The notes beneath the pieces are model-generated. The model made no database searches, had not been told where the DNA came from, and saw only the letters and a list, made by a program, of their open reading frames with translations. Positions 45,721-54,202 of a stretch of DNA of 64,000 nt are shown in pieces (positions within the stretch are counted from its first letter, which is position 1; every line of letters begins with the position of its first letter). Origin of the DNA: Nannocystis pusilla (lineage in GTDB: Bacteria; Myxococcota_A; Polyangia; Nannocystales; Nannocystaceae); the NCBI RefSeq assembly GCF_020073745.1, contig NZ_JAIRAU010000035.1, positions 152,342 through 216,341 on the forward strand. Reading direction: 5' to 3'. The position numbers were made by a program, and so were the translations under genes.

Positions 45721-46435
45721 GCAAACCTCAGTTTTCTATTGTTGGTGCTCGGACATGAGCGTCTACCAACGACGCACTGAGAGCACTGTCGGATGTTATC
45801 AACGCCACCACGCGTGAACAACAATTCAGAAGATGACACCTCGTGACCATCCCCACTGGATCTGTTGACACCACAGCTGTGGCCATCACGCCTCACGCCG
45901 AGCCATTAGACAGCTCCAGGGCCGACCCCTAGCCGACGTCGCTCGAACAGTCCTAGCACGCGACGGGTGCCCGCCCGGCTCCGTATCCGACCCTGCTGCA
46001 CGCAATGTGAGCCGAGCAGAGCACCTCTTAAATGCACACTCGCCCCGCCGTCGATGCAGTCGCCGACCCGAGTGTATGTCTCCACAACTCACGGACGTTC
46101 CCGCGACCTCGCCCCGCATGGCGCGATCACGGTTCTTTTCGGCCACGCAGCGACCCCACCCTCGCCCCGCTGGAATTAGCCACCGAGCTCATGAGTACGA
46201 TGACCCTCACCGAGAAATACGGCGAGACCACTGTCCTCCTGCGCGGCGTCCCTCACCATGCCGCCGCCCACGAGCGCGCCACCTTCCTCGCCGCGATCGC
46301 CGCCTCCCTGACCGCAGCCGAGCATTCGCCAGAACCTGTCTGTGTTGACATGTTTCAAGCACCCTCTCCGTCGCCGACACGGCCGACTCTCGGACCCGCG
46401 GCGTGCCTCGCGTGTCCTCAGCGGCTGTTCGCTCC
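45721..46435. other. Low-GC intergenic region with gene remnant
   Basis: This 715-bp region has no intact gene. It contains the AHSA1 gene remnant at 46191-46300 and a repeat-family copy at 46334-46354 (ACCTGTC...GACATGT). GC is lower than the window average to about 46190. Confidence 0.6.
46191..46300 (+). pseudogene. Partial duplicate of AHSA1 gene 3' part
   Basis: About 97 bp from 46198 match 44580-44676 closely, both reading TMTLTE, then TTVxLRGVPH and ERATFLA. The remnant lacks the start and most of the domain, and diverges after about residue 35. It shows a partial duplication or degraded paralogue 1.4 kb from the parent gene. Confidence 0.75.
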
Positions 46436-49384
46436 TCAGGGTCGTTTCGGCGAGGCCTCCTCGGTCGGGCCACGCCGCACCTCGAGCCCCGCCCGCCACG
46501 CCTCGATCGCGCGCCGCTGCTCGGCGTCCGCCGGCGAGCCGCGCAGCGCCTCCGCGGCCCGCCGCGCCTCGGCCCTCGCCCTGACCTGGTCTTCGGGCCA
46601 TAGCGCTCTGGACATGTCGAAATGGGCAGCCGCGACCTGCTCCGGCGCCACCGCGCGGCGGGGCGGGGGCAGCTTCGCCGCCCGGTCGAGCGCCGCGACC
46701 GCCGCCACGCGGTCGCCTCGCTGCAGCTGCACGTGGCCGAGCGCGCGCAGGATCGGTCCCAGCTTCGGGTCCTCGCGGCCGACGCGGGCCTCGGTCAGCT
46801 CGAGCGCCCGCGTGTAATGACCGACCGCCGCATCGAGCTGCCCGCGGGCCTCGGCGAGGCGACCGCGGTCGATCACCAGCGTCTCGAATTTCGGGTGCCC
46901 GGCGGGCAGGTGCGCGTTCCAGATCGCCTCGGCGCGCCCGAGCTCGGCCTCCGCCGCCTCGAGGTCGCCGGCCTCGCGCAGCGCGTCGGCCAGGTTGCGG
47001 CGGGCGCTGGCGACGATGTCGTGGTCGTCGCCGTAGGCGGCCTCGCGGATCCGCAGCGCCTCGCGCAGCAGCCGGCTGGCCTCGTCGGGACGGTCCTGCT
47101 CGATCGCCAGGTTGCCGAGCCCCGTCAGCGTCTCGGCCACGTCCGGGTGGTCGGGCCCGAGGATCCGCACCCGGATCGCCAGCGCCTCGCGCAGCGCCTC
47201 CTCGGCCGCCACGTGGCGGCGCAGATCGGTCAGCGCCTCGCCGATCTGCGACAGCGAGAACGCCGTGCGCGGGTGGTCGCGGCCGTACGCGCGCAGGCGG
47301 ATCTGCAGGCCGCGCTCGAACAGCGCCAGCGCCTCGTCCGCGCGGCCGAGGTCGAGCAGCGCGGCCCCGCGGTTGTTGAGCGGCACCACCACGCTCGGGT
47401 GCGCCTCGCCGAACGCCGCGCGCAGGAGCTCCTCGTCGCGGGCGAACGCCAGCAGGGCCTCGTCGACGCGGCCGAGGTCGCGGAGGGCGATCCCGCGGAG
47501 CAGGTGCACGCGGGCCAGCTCGAGCGCGTCGGGGCCGAGCGTGCGCTGCAGCGTCGTCAGTGCCCGCTCGAGCGCGACCAGGGCCTCGGCCGGGCGACCG
47601 GCGTCGCTCAGCGCCTCGCCGCGGCGCAGCTCGAGCCGGGCCTGGTGCGCCTCGCCGAGCTGGCCGCGCTGCAGCGCGTCCTCGGCGTGGTCGAGCCACT
47701 CCTCCGCCGCCGCGAACTGGGCCCGCCGCGACGCCACCTCCGCCAGCGCGATCGCGGCGTCGAACCCCAGCTCGTCGTCGCCGCGGCGGATCGCCCCGTG
47801 AAACACCGGGTGCAAGTCGTCGGCCGCCAGGTCGAGCTTCAGCCCGGCCAGCGCCGCCCGCCCGCGCCAGTAGTGCGCCTCGTCCTTCAGGACAGGTTCC
47901 AAAAGACCTGTCGTTTCAGACATAAACGATTGCGCCAGCGCCAGCGCCCGCGCGTCGTCGCCGGCCGCCAGGCGGGCGCCGACGGCCGCCAGGCGAGCCC
48001 GCAGCGGCCCGACCTCGCGGGCCTCTCCGCGCCCCTCGGCGGCGCGCGGCCGCATGCAGCGCTCGGGTCCGGTCAGCTCGCGCATTGCCGGCAGCGCCCG
48101 CTCCGCGGCGGCCGGGTCGGCGAGCACGGCGAGCAGCGCGTCGAACTCGCGCAGGCGGTCGCGCAGGCAGTCGCCGCGGCGGTCGAGCAGCTCGCTCGAG
48201 GCCTCGTGGCGGATGTGCGTGGCCACGCACGCCTGCTCCGCGGTGCGGGCCCAGCGAGCCGCGTAGTGCTCGAGCTCGCCGGCCAGCGCCGGCGCCGACG
48301 CGCGCGCGTACGGCAGGTGGCTGCGGGTGAACGCCTCCACCACGTCGTCGCGCCGCGCCGGCCCGTAGACCTCGGCGAGCCCGGCCGCGGCCTGGCGACA
48401 GTCGATCGGCGCCGGTCGCACGAACGCCGCCCCGCCGCCGAGCACGAGCAGCAGCGCCGCCGCTCCGGCGACCAGCTTGTGGTTGCGATACGGGTCGCGC
48501 CCGAGCGCGGCGAGCAGCGCCGTGAAGTCGGGGTGACGCGCGCCCGGATCGATCTGCAGCCCGCGCTCGACCGCGCGACGGATCGCCGCGGGCACGCGAT
48601 CGTGGGCCGGCCCGACCGGCCGCCCGCGCAGCAGCGCCGCCCGGATCTGCTCGACCGTGGCCCCGGGGAACGGCCGCTCGCCGTAGAGCGCCTCCCACAA
48701 CGTCACGCCGAAACTGAACTGATCGCTGCGCGCGTCGGTCGGCGTGCCGAGGAATTGCTCGGGCGACATGTACGCCGGTGTCCCGACGAACCCGCCGTCC
48801 TGGGTGATGAGCACGCTGCTGACGCGCATGTCGCCGAACGCGTCGAGCTCGGCCTGGCGATCGATCGGCGCCGCCAGGCTGAAGTCGAGCACGCGCGCGC
48901 GCCCGTCCTCGCCGACCACGATGTTGTCGGGCTTGATGTCGCGGTGGATCACGCCGCTGGCGTGGGCCGCCTGCAGGCCGGCGCCGACTTGCATGAATAC
49001 CGCGAGCACCGCCCCCCAGTCGCGCGGCGCGTCGGTCAGCCACTCGCGCAGCGTGCGGCCGACGACCAGTTCCATGGCGATGTAGATCCCGCCCTCGACC
49101 GACCCGACCTCGTAGACCTGCACGACGTTCGGATGCGACAGCCGGGCCAGCGCCTGGGCCTCGCGCTCGAGCCGGGACGTCCCGCGCTCGAGCGCGCCGC
49201 GGTAGTCGTGGTTGAGCACCTTGATCGCCAGCTGGCGATCGAGCTTGGCGTCGTACGCCGCGTACACGACCCCCATCGCGCCGGCGCCGAGGACCCGCAG
49301 GACGACGAAGCGGCCGATCCGCGAAGGTGCTGGCAAAGCCTCGCCAGTGTCACCTCGGTCCCAATTCGCGGCAAGAGCCTGCAA
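46436..49384 (-). CDS. Ser/Thr protein kinase-TPR protein with DFS motif
   Basis: A 982-residue transmembrane kinase. Catalytic features are LGAGAMGVVYAAYD, Lys55 in LAIKVL, VIHRDIKPDN (Asp149) and GTPAYMSPEQ, but the Mg-binding DFG is DFS (Asp167-Phe-Ser169), a change that alters activation-loop geometry. A membrane helix follows (HKLVAGAAALLLVLGGGAAFV). The rest is helical with many TPR-like units (LNNRGAALLDLGRADEALALFERGL). A repeat-family copy at 47891-47912 encodes SETTGLLEPVL. The start is a TTG at 49384 or 49336, both without good ribosome binding sites. It is divergent from the serine hydrolase gene. Confidence 0.87.
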   Translation of the reverse strand: MQALAANWDRGDTGEALPAPSRIGRFVVLRVLGAGAMGVVYAAYDAKLDRQLAIKVLNHDYRGALERGTSRLEREAQALARLSHPNVVQVYEVGSVEGGIYIAMELVVGRTLREWLTDAPRDWGAVLAVFMQVGAGLQAAHASGVIHRDIKPDNIVVGEDGRARVLDFSLAAPIDRQAELDAFGDMRVSSVLITQDGGFVGTPAYMSPEQFLGTPTDARSDQFSFGVTLWEALYGERPFPGATVEQIRAALLRGRPVGPAHDRVPAAIRRAVERGLQIDPGARHPDFTALLAALGRDPYRNHKLVAGAAALLLVLGGGAAFVRPAPIDCRQAAAGLAEVYGPARRDDVVEAFTRSHLPYARASAPALAGELEHYAARWARTAEQACVATHIRHEASSELLDRRGDCLRDRLREFDALLAVLADPAAAERALPAMRELTGPERCMRPRAAEGRGEAREVGPLRARLAAVGARLAAGDDARALALAQSFMSETTGLLEPVLKDEAHYWRGRAALAGLKLDLAADDLHPVFHGAIRRGDDELGFDAAIALAEVASRRAQFAAAEEWLDHAEDALQRGQLGEAHQARLELRRGEALSDAGRPAEALVALERALTTLQRTLGPDALELARVHLLRGIALRDLGRVDEALLAFARDEELLRAAFGEAHPSVVVPLNNRGAALLDLGRADEALALFERGLQIRLRAYGRDHPRTAFSLSQIGEALTDLRRHVAAEEALREALAIRVRILGPDHPDVAETLTGLGNLAIEQDRPDEASRLLREALRIREAAYGDDHDIVASARRNLADALREAGDLEAAEAELGRAEAIWNAHLPAGHPKFETLVIDRGRLAEARGQLDAAVGHYTRALELTEARVGREDPKLGPILRALGHVQLQRGDRVAAVAALDRAAKLPPPRRAVAPEQVAAAHFDMSRALWPEDQVRARAEARRAAEALRGSPADAEQRRAIEAWRAGLEVRRGPTEEASPKRP
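47891..47912. repeat. Dispersed repeat copy inside kinase gene
   Basis: GACAGGT-TCCAAAAG-ACCTGTC has perfect 7-bp arms, the GACAGG variant, with a further CAGACAT half-site at 47917-47923. It is read as SETTGLLEPVL in the TPR half. Confidence 0.7.
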
Positions 49385-49463
49385 GCGCGCGCGCGCCGTC
49401 GTCTGCGGCCCGCTCGCTTCATCGCCGCGCGGCGACCCGCGGTCACCCTGTTACACTCGACCC

Positions 49464-51449
49464 GTGAACCACGCTTCGCTCCCGACCACCGACCTGCGCG
49501 CGCGGCAGGCGAGACGGCGCTCGCTGGCCTTCCTCCTGTTCGTGCTCGTCGCGCTCGCCGCGACGCTCGGCGGTCCGGTCGAGCCCGCCGTCAAGTTGCT
49601 CGACGAGTCGCAGCTCGTGCACGCGACCACCGCTGCGCCTCCGGTCGAGGTCGCTGCGCCGATGACCATCGAGCAGCTGCGCGCCCGCGTCGCCGCCGTG
49701 CTCGAGCGCGAGGGCGTGCCGGGCGTCGGCCTGGCCGTGGTCGACCGCGACGGCGTCCGCTGGGCCGGCGGCGTCGGCCTCGCCGACCGCGACAGCGGCG
49801 AGCCCGTCACCGCCGACACCCAGTTCCGCGTCGCCTCGATCACCAAGAGCTTCGTCGCGCTCGGCGTCATGCGCCTCGTCGAACAGGGCCGCCTCGACCT
49901 CGACCGCCCGCTCCGCGAGCTCATGCCCGACGTCGCCATCGCCAACGATTGGGACGCCACCTCGCCGATCACCCTCGCGCACGCGCTCGAGCACACCGCC
50001 GGCTTCGACGACATGCGCTTCAACGAGTACTTCAGCGCGGCCGACGGCGCCGCCCCGCGCGCCGCCCTCGCCGTCAACCCGCGCTCGCGCGTCGCCCGCT
50101 GGCGCCCCGGCAGCCGCGAGTCGTACTCGAACCCCGGCTACACGATCGCCGGCCACGCGATCGAGCTGGCCACCGGCGAATCCTACGAGTCGTTCATCGA
50201 GCGCGAGGTCCTGCGCCCGCTCGGCATGCCGACGGCCCGCTTCCGCCGCAGCCCCGAATACGCCGACCGCCTGGCCACCGGTTATGACTCGCCCGACCAG
50301 CCGGCCTTGTTCCGCCCGATCTGGCACGCGCCCGCCGGCGCGCTGCTGGCATCCCCGCGCGAGCTCGCTGAATTGGTGCACTTCTGGCTGCGCCGCGGCG
50401 ACCGCGGCGGCCCGGCGCTCGTCGGCCCCGAAGCGCTCGCCCGCATCGAGCGGACCGAGACGCTGCCCTACCTCGGCCCCGACACCAATTACGGCCTCGG
50501 CAATTACGGCGACGTCTCCCACAGCGCCCGCAGCCGCGGCCACGACGGCGGCCTGCCGGGCTTCCTCTCGGCCTACCGCTATTTCCCCGAGCTCGGGGTC
50601 GGCTACGTCATGCTGCTGAACAGCACGCATTCGCTGCGGGCCTACCTCGAGATCCGCGCCCTGCTGTTCGCCTACCTCACGGGCGGGCGCGCCGTCCCGC
50701 CGCCGCCGCCGCGCGACCCCGACCCGGCGGAGGTCGCCGCGATCACCGGTTATTACGGGTACGAGAGCCCGCGCATGCAATTGTTCGGCTTCATCGAGCG
50801 CGCGATGGTCGGGATCTCCGTGCGCCCCGACCCCGGCGGGATCGCCCTGGAGATGCTCACCGGCGGCGGCGCGGCGCTGGTCCCCACCGGCGACGGCGGC
50901 TATCGCCACTGGCGCGAGGGCGGCACCAGCGTCCGTCTCACCCGGGGTGACGACGGGCGGCGGATCCTCGTCGGCGGCCTGACCTACTTCGAGGAGCACT
51001 CGTACGCGTGGGCGAAGACTCGCCTGTTCGCGCTCACCGCCGCGCTCCTCCTGATCCAGCTGGCCCCGGCGTGGGCCCTCCTGTGGGCCCTGCTGGCCGG
51101 CATCCGTCGCGTCCGCGGCCGCTCGATCGCCGCCGGCGAGTTCGCCCTGCACGCCTGGCCCGCCGCCGCCGGGCTCGCCTGGGCCCTGCTGCCGCTGCTG
51201 TTCATGCACATGGCCCGCGCCGAGGCCTACACCACCGCCAACCCCCTGAGCATCGCCCTGTGCGCGTGCACCCTGCTGTTCGCCGCCTGCTCCGCCGCCG
51301 CCGTCGCCGAGGTCGTGCACGCCTCGGTCGCTCGCACCGTCCCGCTGTCGCTCCGCCTCGTCCCCACCGCCGCCGCGCTCGCCAGCTTCGGCATGACGCT
51401 CTATCTCCTGTTCCACGGCATGATCGGCCTCCGCGTGTGGGCCTGGTAA
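49464..51449 (+). CDS. Serine hydrolase (beta-lactamase/PBP4-like) with C-terminal membrane domain
   Basis: A 661-residue membrane protein. An N-terminal signal anchor (RRRSLAFLLFVLVALAATLGG) leads to a class C-like beta-lactamase fold: SxxK in ASITKSF, the YSN tyrosine in SYSNPGYT, and HDG (RGHDGGLPG) in the third motif. The C-terminal part has about four hydrophobic helices (LFALTAALLLIQLAPAWALLWALLAG, AWPAAAGLAWALLPLLFM). Proteins of this kind are esterases or peptidases, and antibiotic resistance is not implied. GTG 49464 starts, 79 bp from the divergent kinase start. Confidence 0.88.
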   Translation: MNHASLPTTDLRARQARRRSLAFLLFVLVALAATLGGPVEPAVKLLDESQLVHATTAAPPVEVAAPMTIEQLRARVAAVLEREGVPGVGLAVVDRDGVRWAGGVGLADRDSGEPVTADTQFRVASITKSFVALGVMRLVEQGRLDLDRPLRELMPDVAIANDWDATSPITLAHALEHTAGFDDMRFNEYFSAADGAAPRAALAVNPRSRVARWRPGSRESYSNPGYTIAGHAIELATGESYESFIEREVLRPLGMPTARFRRSPEYADRLATGYDSPDQPALFRPIWHAPAGALLASPRELAELVHFWLRRGDRGGPALVGPEALARIERTETLPYLGPDTNYGLGNYGDVSHSARSRGHDGGLPGFLSAYRYFPELGVGYVMLLNSTHSLRAYLEIRALLFAYLTGGRAVPPPPPRDPDPAEVAAITGYYGYESPRMQLFGFIERAMVGISVRPDPGGIALEMLTGGGAALVPTGDGGYRHWREGGTSVRLTRGDDGRRILVGGLTYFEEHSYAWAKTRLFALTAALLLIQLAPAWALLWALLAGIRRVRGRSIAAGEFALHAWPAAAGLAWALLPLLFMHMARAEAYTTANPLSIALCACTLLFAACSAAAVAEVVHASVARTVPLSLRLVPTAAALASFGMTLYLLFHGMIGLRVWAW

Positions 51450-51469
51450 ATTCTTAAACTGGGCTCAAT

Positions 51470-51499
51470 CGAGGCACCGCCGGCATTCACGGTACCTCG
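51470..51499. terminator. Imperfect hairpin between convergent genes
   Basis: CGAGGCACCG-...-CGGTACCTCG has 10-bp arms with one mismatch and a 10-nt loop, 20 bp after the serine hydrolase stop. An AT-rich stretch (51583-51603) follows, next to the end of the convergent TPR gene. Confidence 0.5.
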
Positions 51500-51603
51500 A
51501 TTCACCATCTTCGCAATCCCCGAATGGGGCTACGTCAAATCCGCGACGAGTCCCCGCGCGGCAGTCGCCGCGGCGGGTCTCCTTATTATCATTATTAAAA
51601 AAA

Positions 51604-54105
51604 TTACGCCGGCTGCAACAGCGCTCCGAGCTCGCGCTCGCCTGCCGTCAGCAGGATCTGCACTTCTTGCAGCCCAGCCGCGTGCTCCGGCCGCTGTGCC
51701 AGTCGCTCGGACAGCCGCGTGAACGAGCGTCGGTTCTGCATCAATCCCAGCGGCGAGCCCTTGTCGCGGTTGAACACCACCGAGTCGCGCAGCAGCGTCA
51801 CGGCTTCCGCGTCGCGGCCGAGCAGCGCCAGCACCTCCGACAGCGCCTCCGTCGTCTGCGCCAGCCCGGTCAGATCGCCGAGCTGCGTCTGCACCTCGGC
51901 GGCCGCGTCGAGCCGCTCCTTCGCCGCCTCCGTCCGCCCGCTGCGCAGCTCCAGGCGCCCGATCGTATCCCACACGCGCCCCAGCTCGCGGGCCTCGCCG
52001 AGCTCGCGGTACGCCCGCTCGGCCGCCCGCGCGTGCTCGAGCCCCATGGCGAAGCCCTCGTCCTCACGTCCCGCGCGCAGCTGGGCGTGCAGCGGCAGGC
52101 GTGCGAACAGGTGCTCGGTCTCTGCCAGCTCGCGCAGCGCCACCGGGTCGGTGTTGACGTGCGGGTCGAACACCTTGCGCGACTGCCTCAGCAATTGCAG
52201 CGCGCGTCCCGGGTCGCCCATGCGCACCAGCACCGCCGCCTGGTCGTTGAGCAGACAGGCCGCGCCGGTCGCGTCGCCTGCCGCCTGCAGCATCGCTCCT
52301 GCCGCGCTCAGCTCTGCCAGGGCTCGCTCGAGCGAGCGCCCGTCGCCCAGGTCGAAGCACACCCCTGCGATCGCCTGCGCCAGGTCGGCCGCCAGCTCGA
52401 CCGGCGCATCGGACTCGAGCACCTCGCGCGCCGACTCGAGGGTCGCCTGCGCCTGCGTCAGCGTGAACCCGAACTCGTAGCCCGCCGACTGCCACTGCAG
52501 CCGCCCGAGCTCGATGAGCGCCTGCACCCGCAGGAGTCGGCGGCCGCCGCTGTTCGGCAGCGTCGTCAGCAGCGCCAGCGCGTTCTGGGCGTGCTGCGCC
52601 GCCGCCTGCGGCGCCCCCATCTCCGCGGCCTTGCGCGCCGCCTCGCACAGGTGCTGCGCCGCCGCGTCGAACTCGCCGGCGAGTCGCATGTGCTCGGCTG
52701 CTCGCGCCTCGTCGACCAGCGGGTCCTCGAGGCGCGTCGGCACCACCCGCGACGGCGCCCCCCAGCCGGCCGGATCGGCCGACTCCGCCTCGCTCGGCGC
52801 CGGCGCGGCGAACACCGTCTTGCGGCGCGCCGGCGACCACCCGCTCGCCGGCGCCCCACCTGTCTCCTGGGACACATTGCTCGCCGGCGCCGCGACCCGC
52901 GGCCGCTGCGGCAGCCCGCCCGCGCGCTCCTGCTTCGCCGGCACCGACCACGCCGGCGCGCCCGGGATGGCCGGACCTGTCTCTCCGGACACCTCTCCGA
53001 TACCTGTCCCCGCGGACATCTCACCTGTCCCCGAAGCCATCTCACCCCCCGCCGCGGCCACACCTGTCCCTGCGGACACCTCGCCCCACTGCGCCGCGCC
53101 GGCCTCGGCCGCCATCTCGCTGGCGACCTGGGCCGCCAGCCCGGTCTCGTCGACCAGGTCGATCACCTCCTCCGACAGGTCGATGATCTCCGCCACCCTC
53201 GCCGCGCTCGGCATGTTCTCGCGCCGCGGCAGCGGCGGCAGCGGCGGCCTGGTCGGCCGTCCCGGCGCCACCTCCTCGCCCGCGCGGGCCCCGAGCAGTC
53301 GGCCGAGCTTGCGGTGCCACGCCTGCGCCAGCGACGGCATCAGCGACGTCGACAGGGCCGTCAGCGCCGACGTCGGCAGCGAGAACCGACCTTCTCCGCG
53401 GTCCTCGAGCGGGATCCCCAGGTCCGTCGCCTGCTGCAGCACCTCGAGCACCACCAGCGGCTCGAGCGACAGCAGGTCGGCCACGATCCGCGTCTCGAAG
53501 CCCGGCCCGATCAGCGCGCCCGCCCGCAGCACCCGCAGCACCTCGGGCGGCAGCGTGCGCCACTGGATCGCCTGCGCCTCGCCGGTCGGCGGCTCCTCCC
53601 CGCGCAGCACCCCGGCCGCGTCGCGCGTGCGCACCGCCAGCAGCAGCTCCGCCGCCGCCTCCTTCGGCTCGCCGTGGAACACCAGCACCAGCGGCAACTG
53701 CAGCCACCCCTGCCGCCTGACGATCTGGGTCAGCGCCGCCAGCGTCGCCTCGTCGGCCTGCTCGACCGCGTCGAACACCACCACCCAGCGCGAACCTGCC
53801 TGTTGGGCCAGGTGGTTCCACAGCTCGACCAGCACCGTCTCGGTGGCCCGCTCGGGCGCCTCGCCGAACAGCGTGCGCCGGCGCAGCGACTTGGCGCGGT
53901 CGGGCGGCTTCGGCCGCGCCTCGCCGAGGATCGCCTCCGTCAAGCGCCGCGCCTCGAGCAGCGGCCGCAGGGCCGCCGGCGCCACCTCGCAGCTCACGCG
54001 CAGCAGCTGCAGGTCCGGCGGCGGCTCGGGCAGGCGGCCGCGCACCGCCGTCGCCAGTCGATCGCGCACGCGCTGCCACAGTCGTCCGGGGTCGTCGTGG
54101 GTCAT
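51604..54105 (-). CDS. AAA/STAND-like protein with TPR domain, Walker A not seen
   Basis: An 833-residue cytoplasmic protein. The N-terminal 250 residues resemble an AAA_16/STAND NTPase (RWVVVFDAVEQADEATLAAL as Walker B-like; LRVLRAGALIGPGFETRIVADLL in the winged-helix-like part), but no GxxxxGK Walker A is seen, so ATP binding is doubtful. A long linker (about 285-450) is rich in Gly, Ser, Thr and Pro and includes four 7-residue units from the dispersed repeat. The last 370 residues are TPR-like helices. ATG 54105 has GAGG nearby. It may be a signalling scaffold in the style of the kinase-TPR proteins. The DNA-repeat-derived linker is its oddest feature. Confidence 0.75.
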   Translation of the reverse strand: MTHDDPGRLWQRVRDRLATAVRGRLPEPPPDLQLLRVSCEVAPAALRPLLEARRLTEAILGEARPKPPDRAKSLRRRTLFGEAPERATETVLVELWNHLAQQAGSRWVVVFDAVEQADEATLAALTQIVRRQGWLQLPLVLVFHGEPKEAAAELLLAVRTRDAAGVLRGEEPPTGEAQAIQWRTLPPEVLRVLRAGALIGPGFETRIVADLLSLEPLVVLEVLQQATDLGIPLEDRGEGRFSLPTSALTALSTSLMPSLAQAWHRKLGRLLGARAGEEVAPGRPTRPPLPPLPRRENMPSAARVAEIIDLSEEVIDLVDETGLAAQVASEMAAEAGAAQWGEVSAGTGVAAAGGEMASGTGEMSAGTGIGEVSGETGPAIPGAPAWSVPAKQERAGGLPQRPRVAAPASNVSQETGGAPASGWSPARRKTVFAAPAPSEAESADPAGWGAPSRVVPTRLEDPLVDEARAAEHMRLAGEFDAAAQHLCEAARKAAEMGAPQAAAQHAQNALALLTTLPNSGGRRLLRVQALIELGRLQWQSAGYEFGFTLTQAQATLESAREVLESDAPVELAADLAQAIAGVCFDLGDGRSLERALAELSAAGAMLQAAGDATGAACLLNDQAAVLVRMGDPGRALQLLRQSRKVFDPHVNTDPVALRELAETEHLFARLPLHAQLRAGREDEGFAMGLEHARAAERAYRELGEARELGRVWDTIGRLELRSGRTEAAKERLDAAAEVQTQLGDLTGLAQTTEALSEVLALLGRDAEAVTLLRDSVVFNRDKGSPLGLMQNRRSFTRLSERLAQRPEHAAGLQEVQILLTAGERELGALLQPA
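52861..52874. repeat. Dispersed repeat copy in linker
   Basis: TGTCTCCTGGGACA has TGTC/GACA arms, read as NVSQETGG in the linker of the AAA/STAND-like protein. Confidence 0.5.
52975..53082. repeat. Four in-frame 21-nt copies of the dispersed repeat
   Basis: Copies at 52975-52995, 53002-53022, 53023-53043 and 53062-53082 follow ACCTGTCYCYGNGGACAYCTC-like sequence, and one copy has lost its second arm. All are in the same frame and give GEVSGETG, GEMSAGTG, GEMASGTG and GEVSAGTG. Same-frame expansion in 21-nt steps points to duplication or insertion constrained to multiples of three. Confidence 0.85.
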
Positions 54106-54202
54106 GCGCCTCGATGCTAACCGAACCCGCGCGCCCCCGTCGCGTGGGCTGGAGCCCTCGCGCGGATGTGAACCTGCTCTTCAGGACATCTCGCCGATCG
54201 CC

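Noticed and set aside
49464..51449. Antibiotic-resistance beta-lactamase
   Set aside because: The SxxK/YSN/HxG fold is shared with esterases and peptidases, and the C-terminal membrane domain is not seen in resistance enzymes. It is called only as a serine hydrolase.
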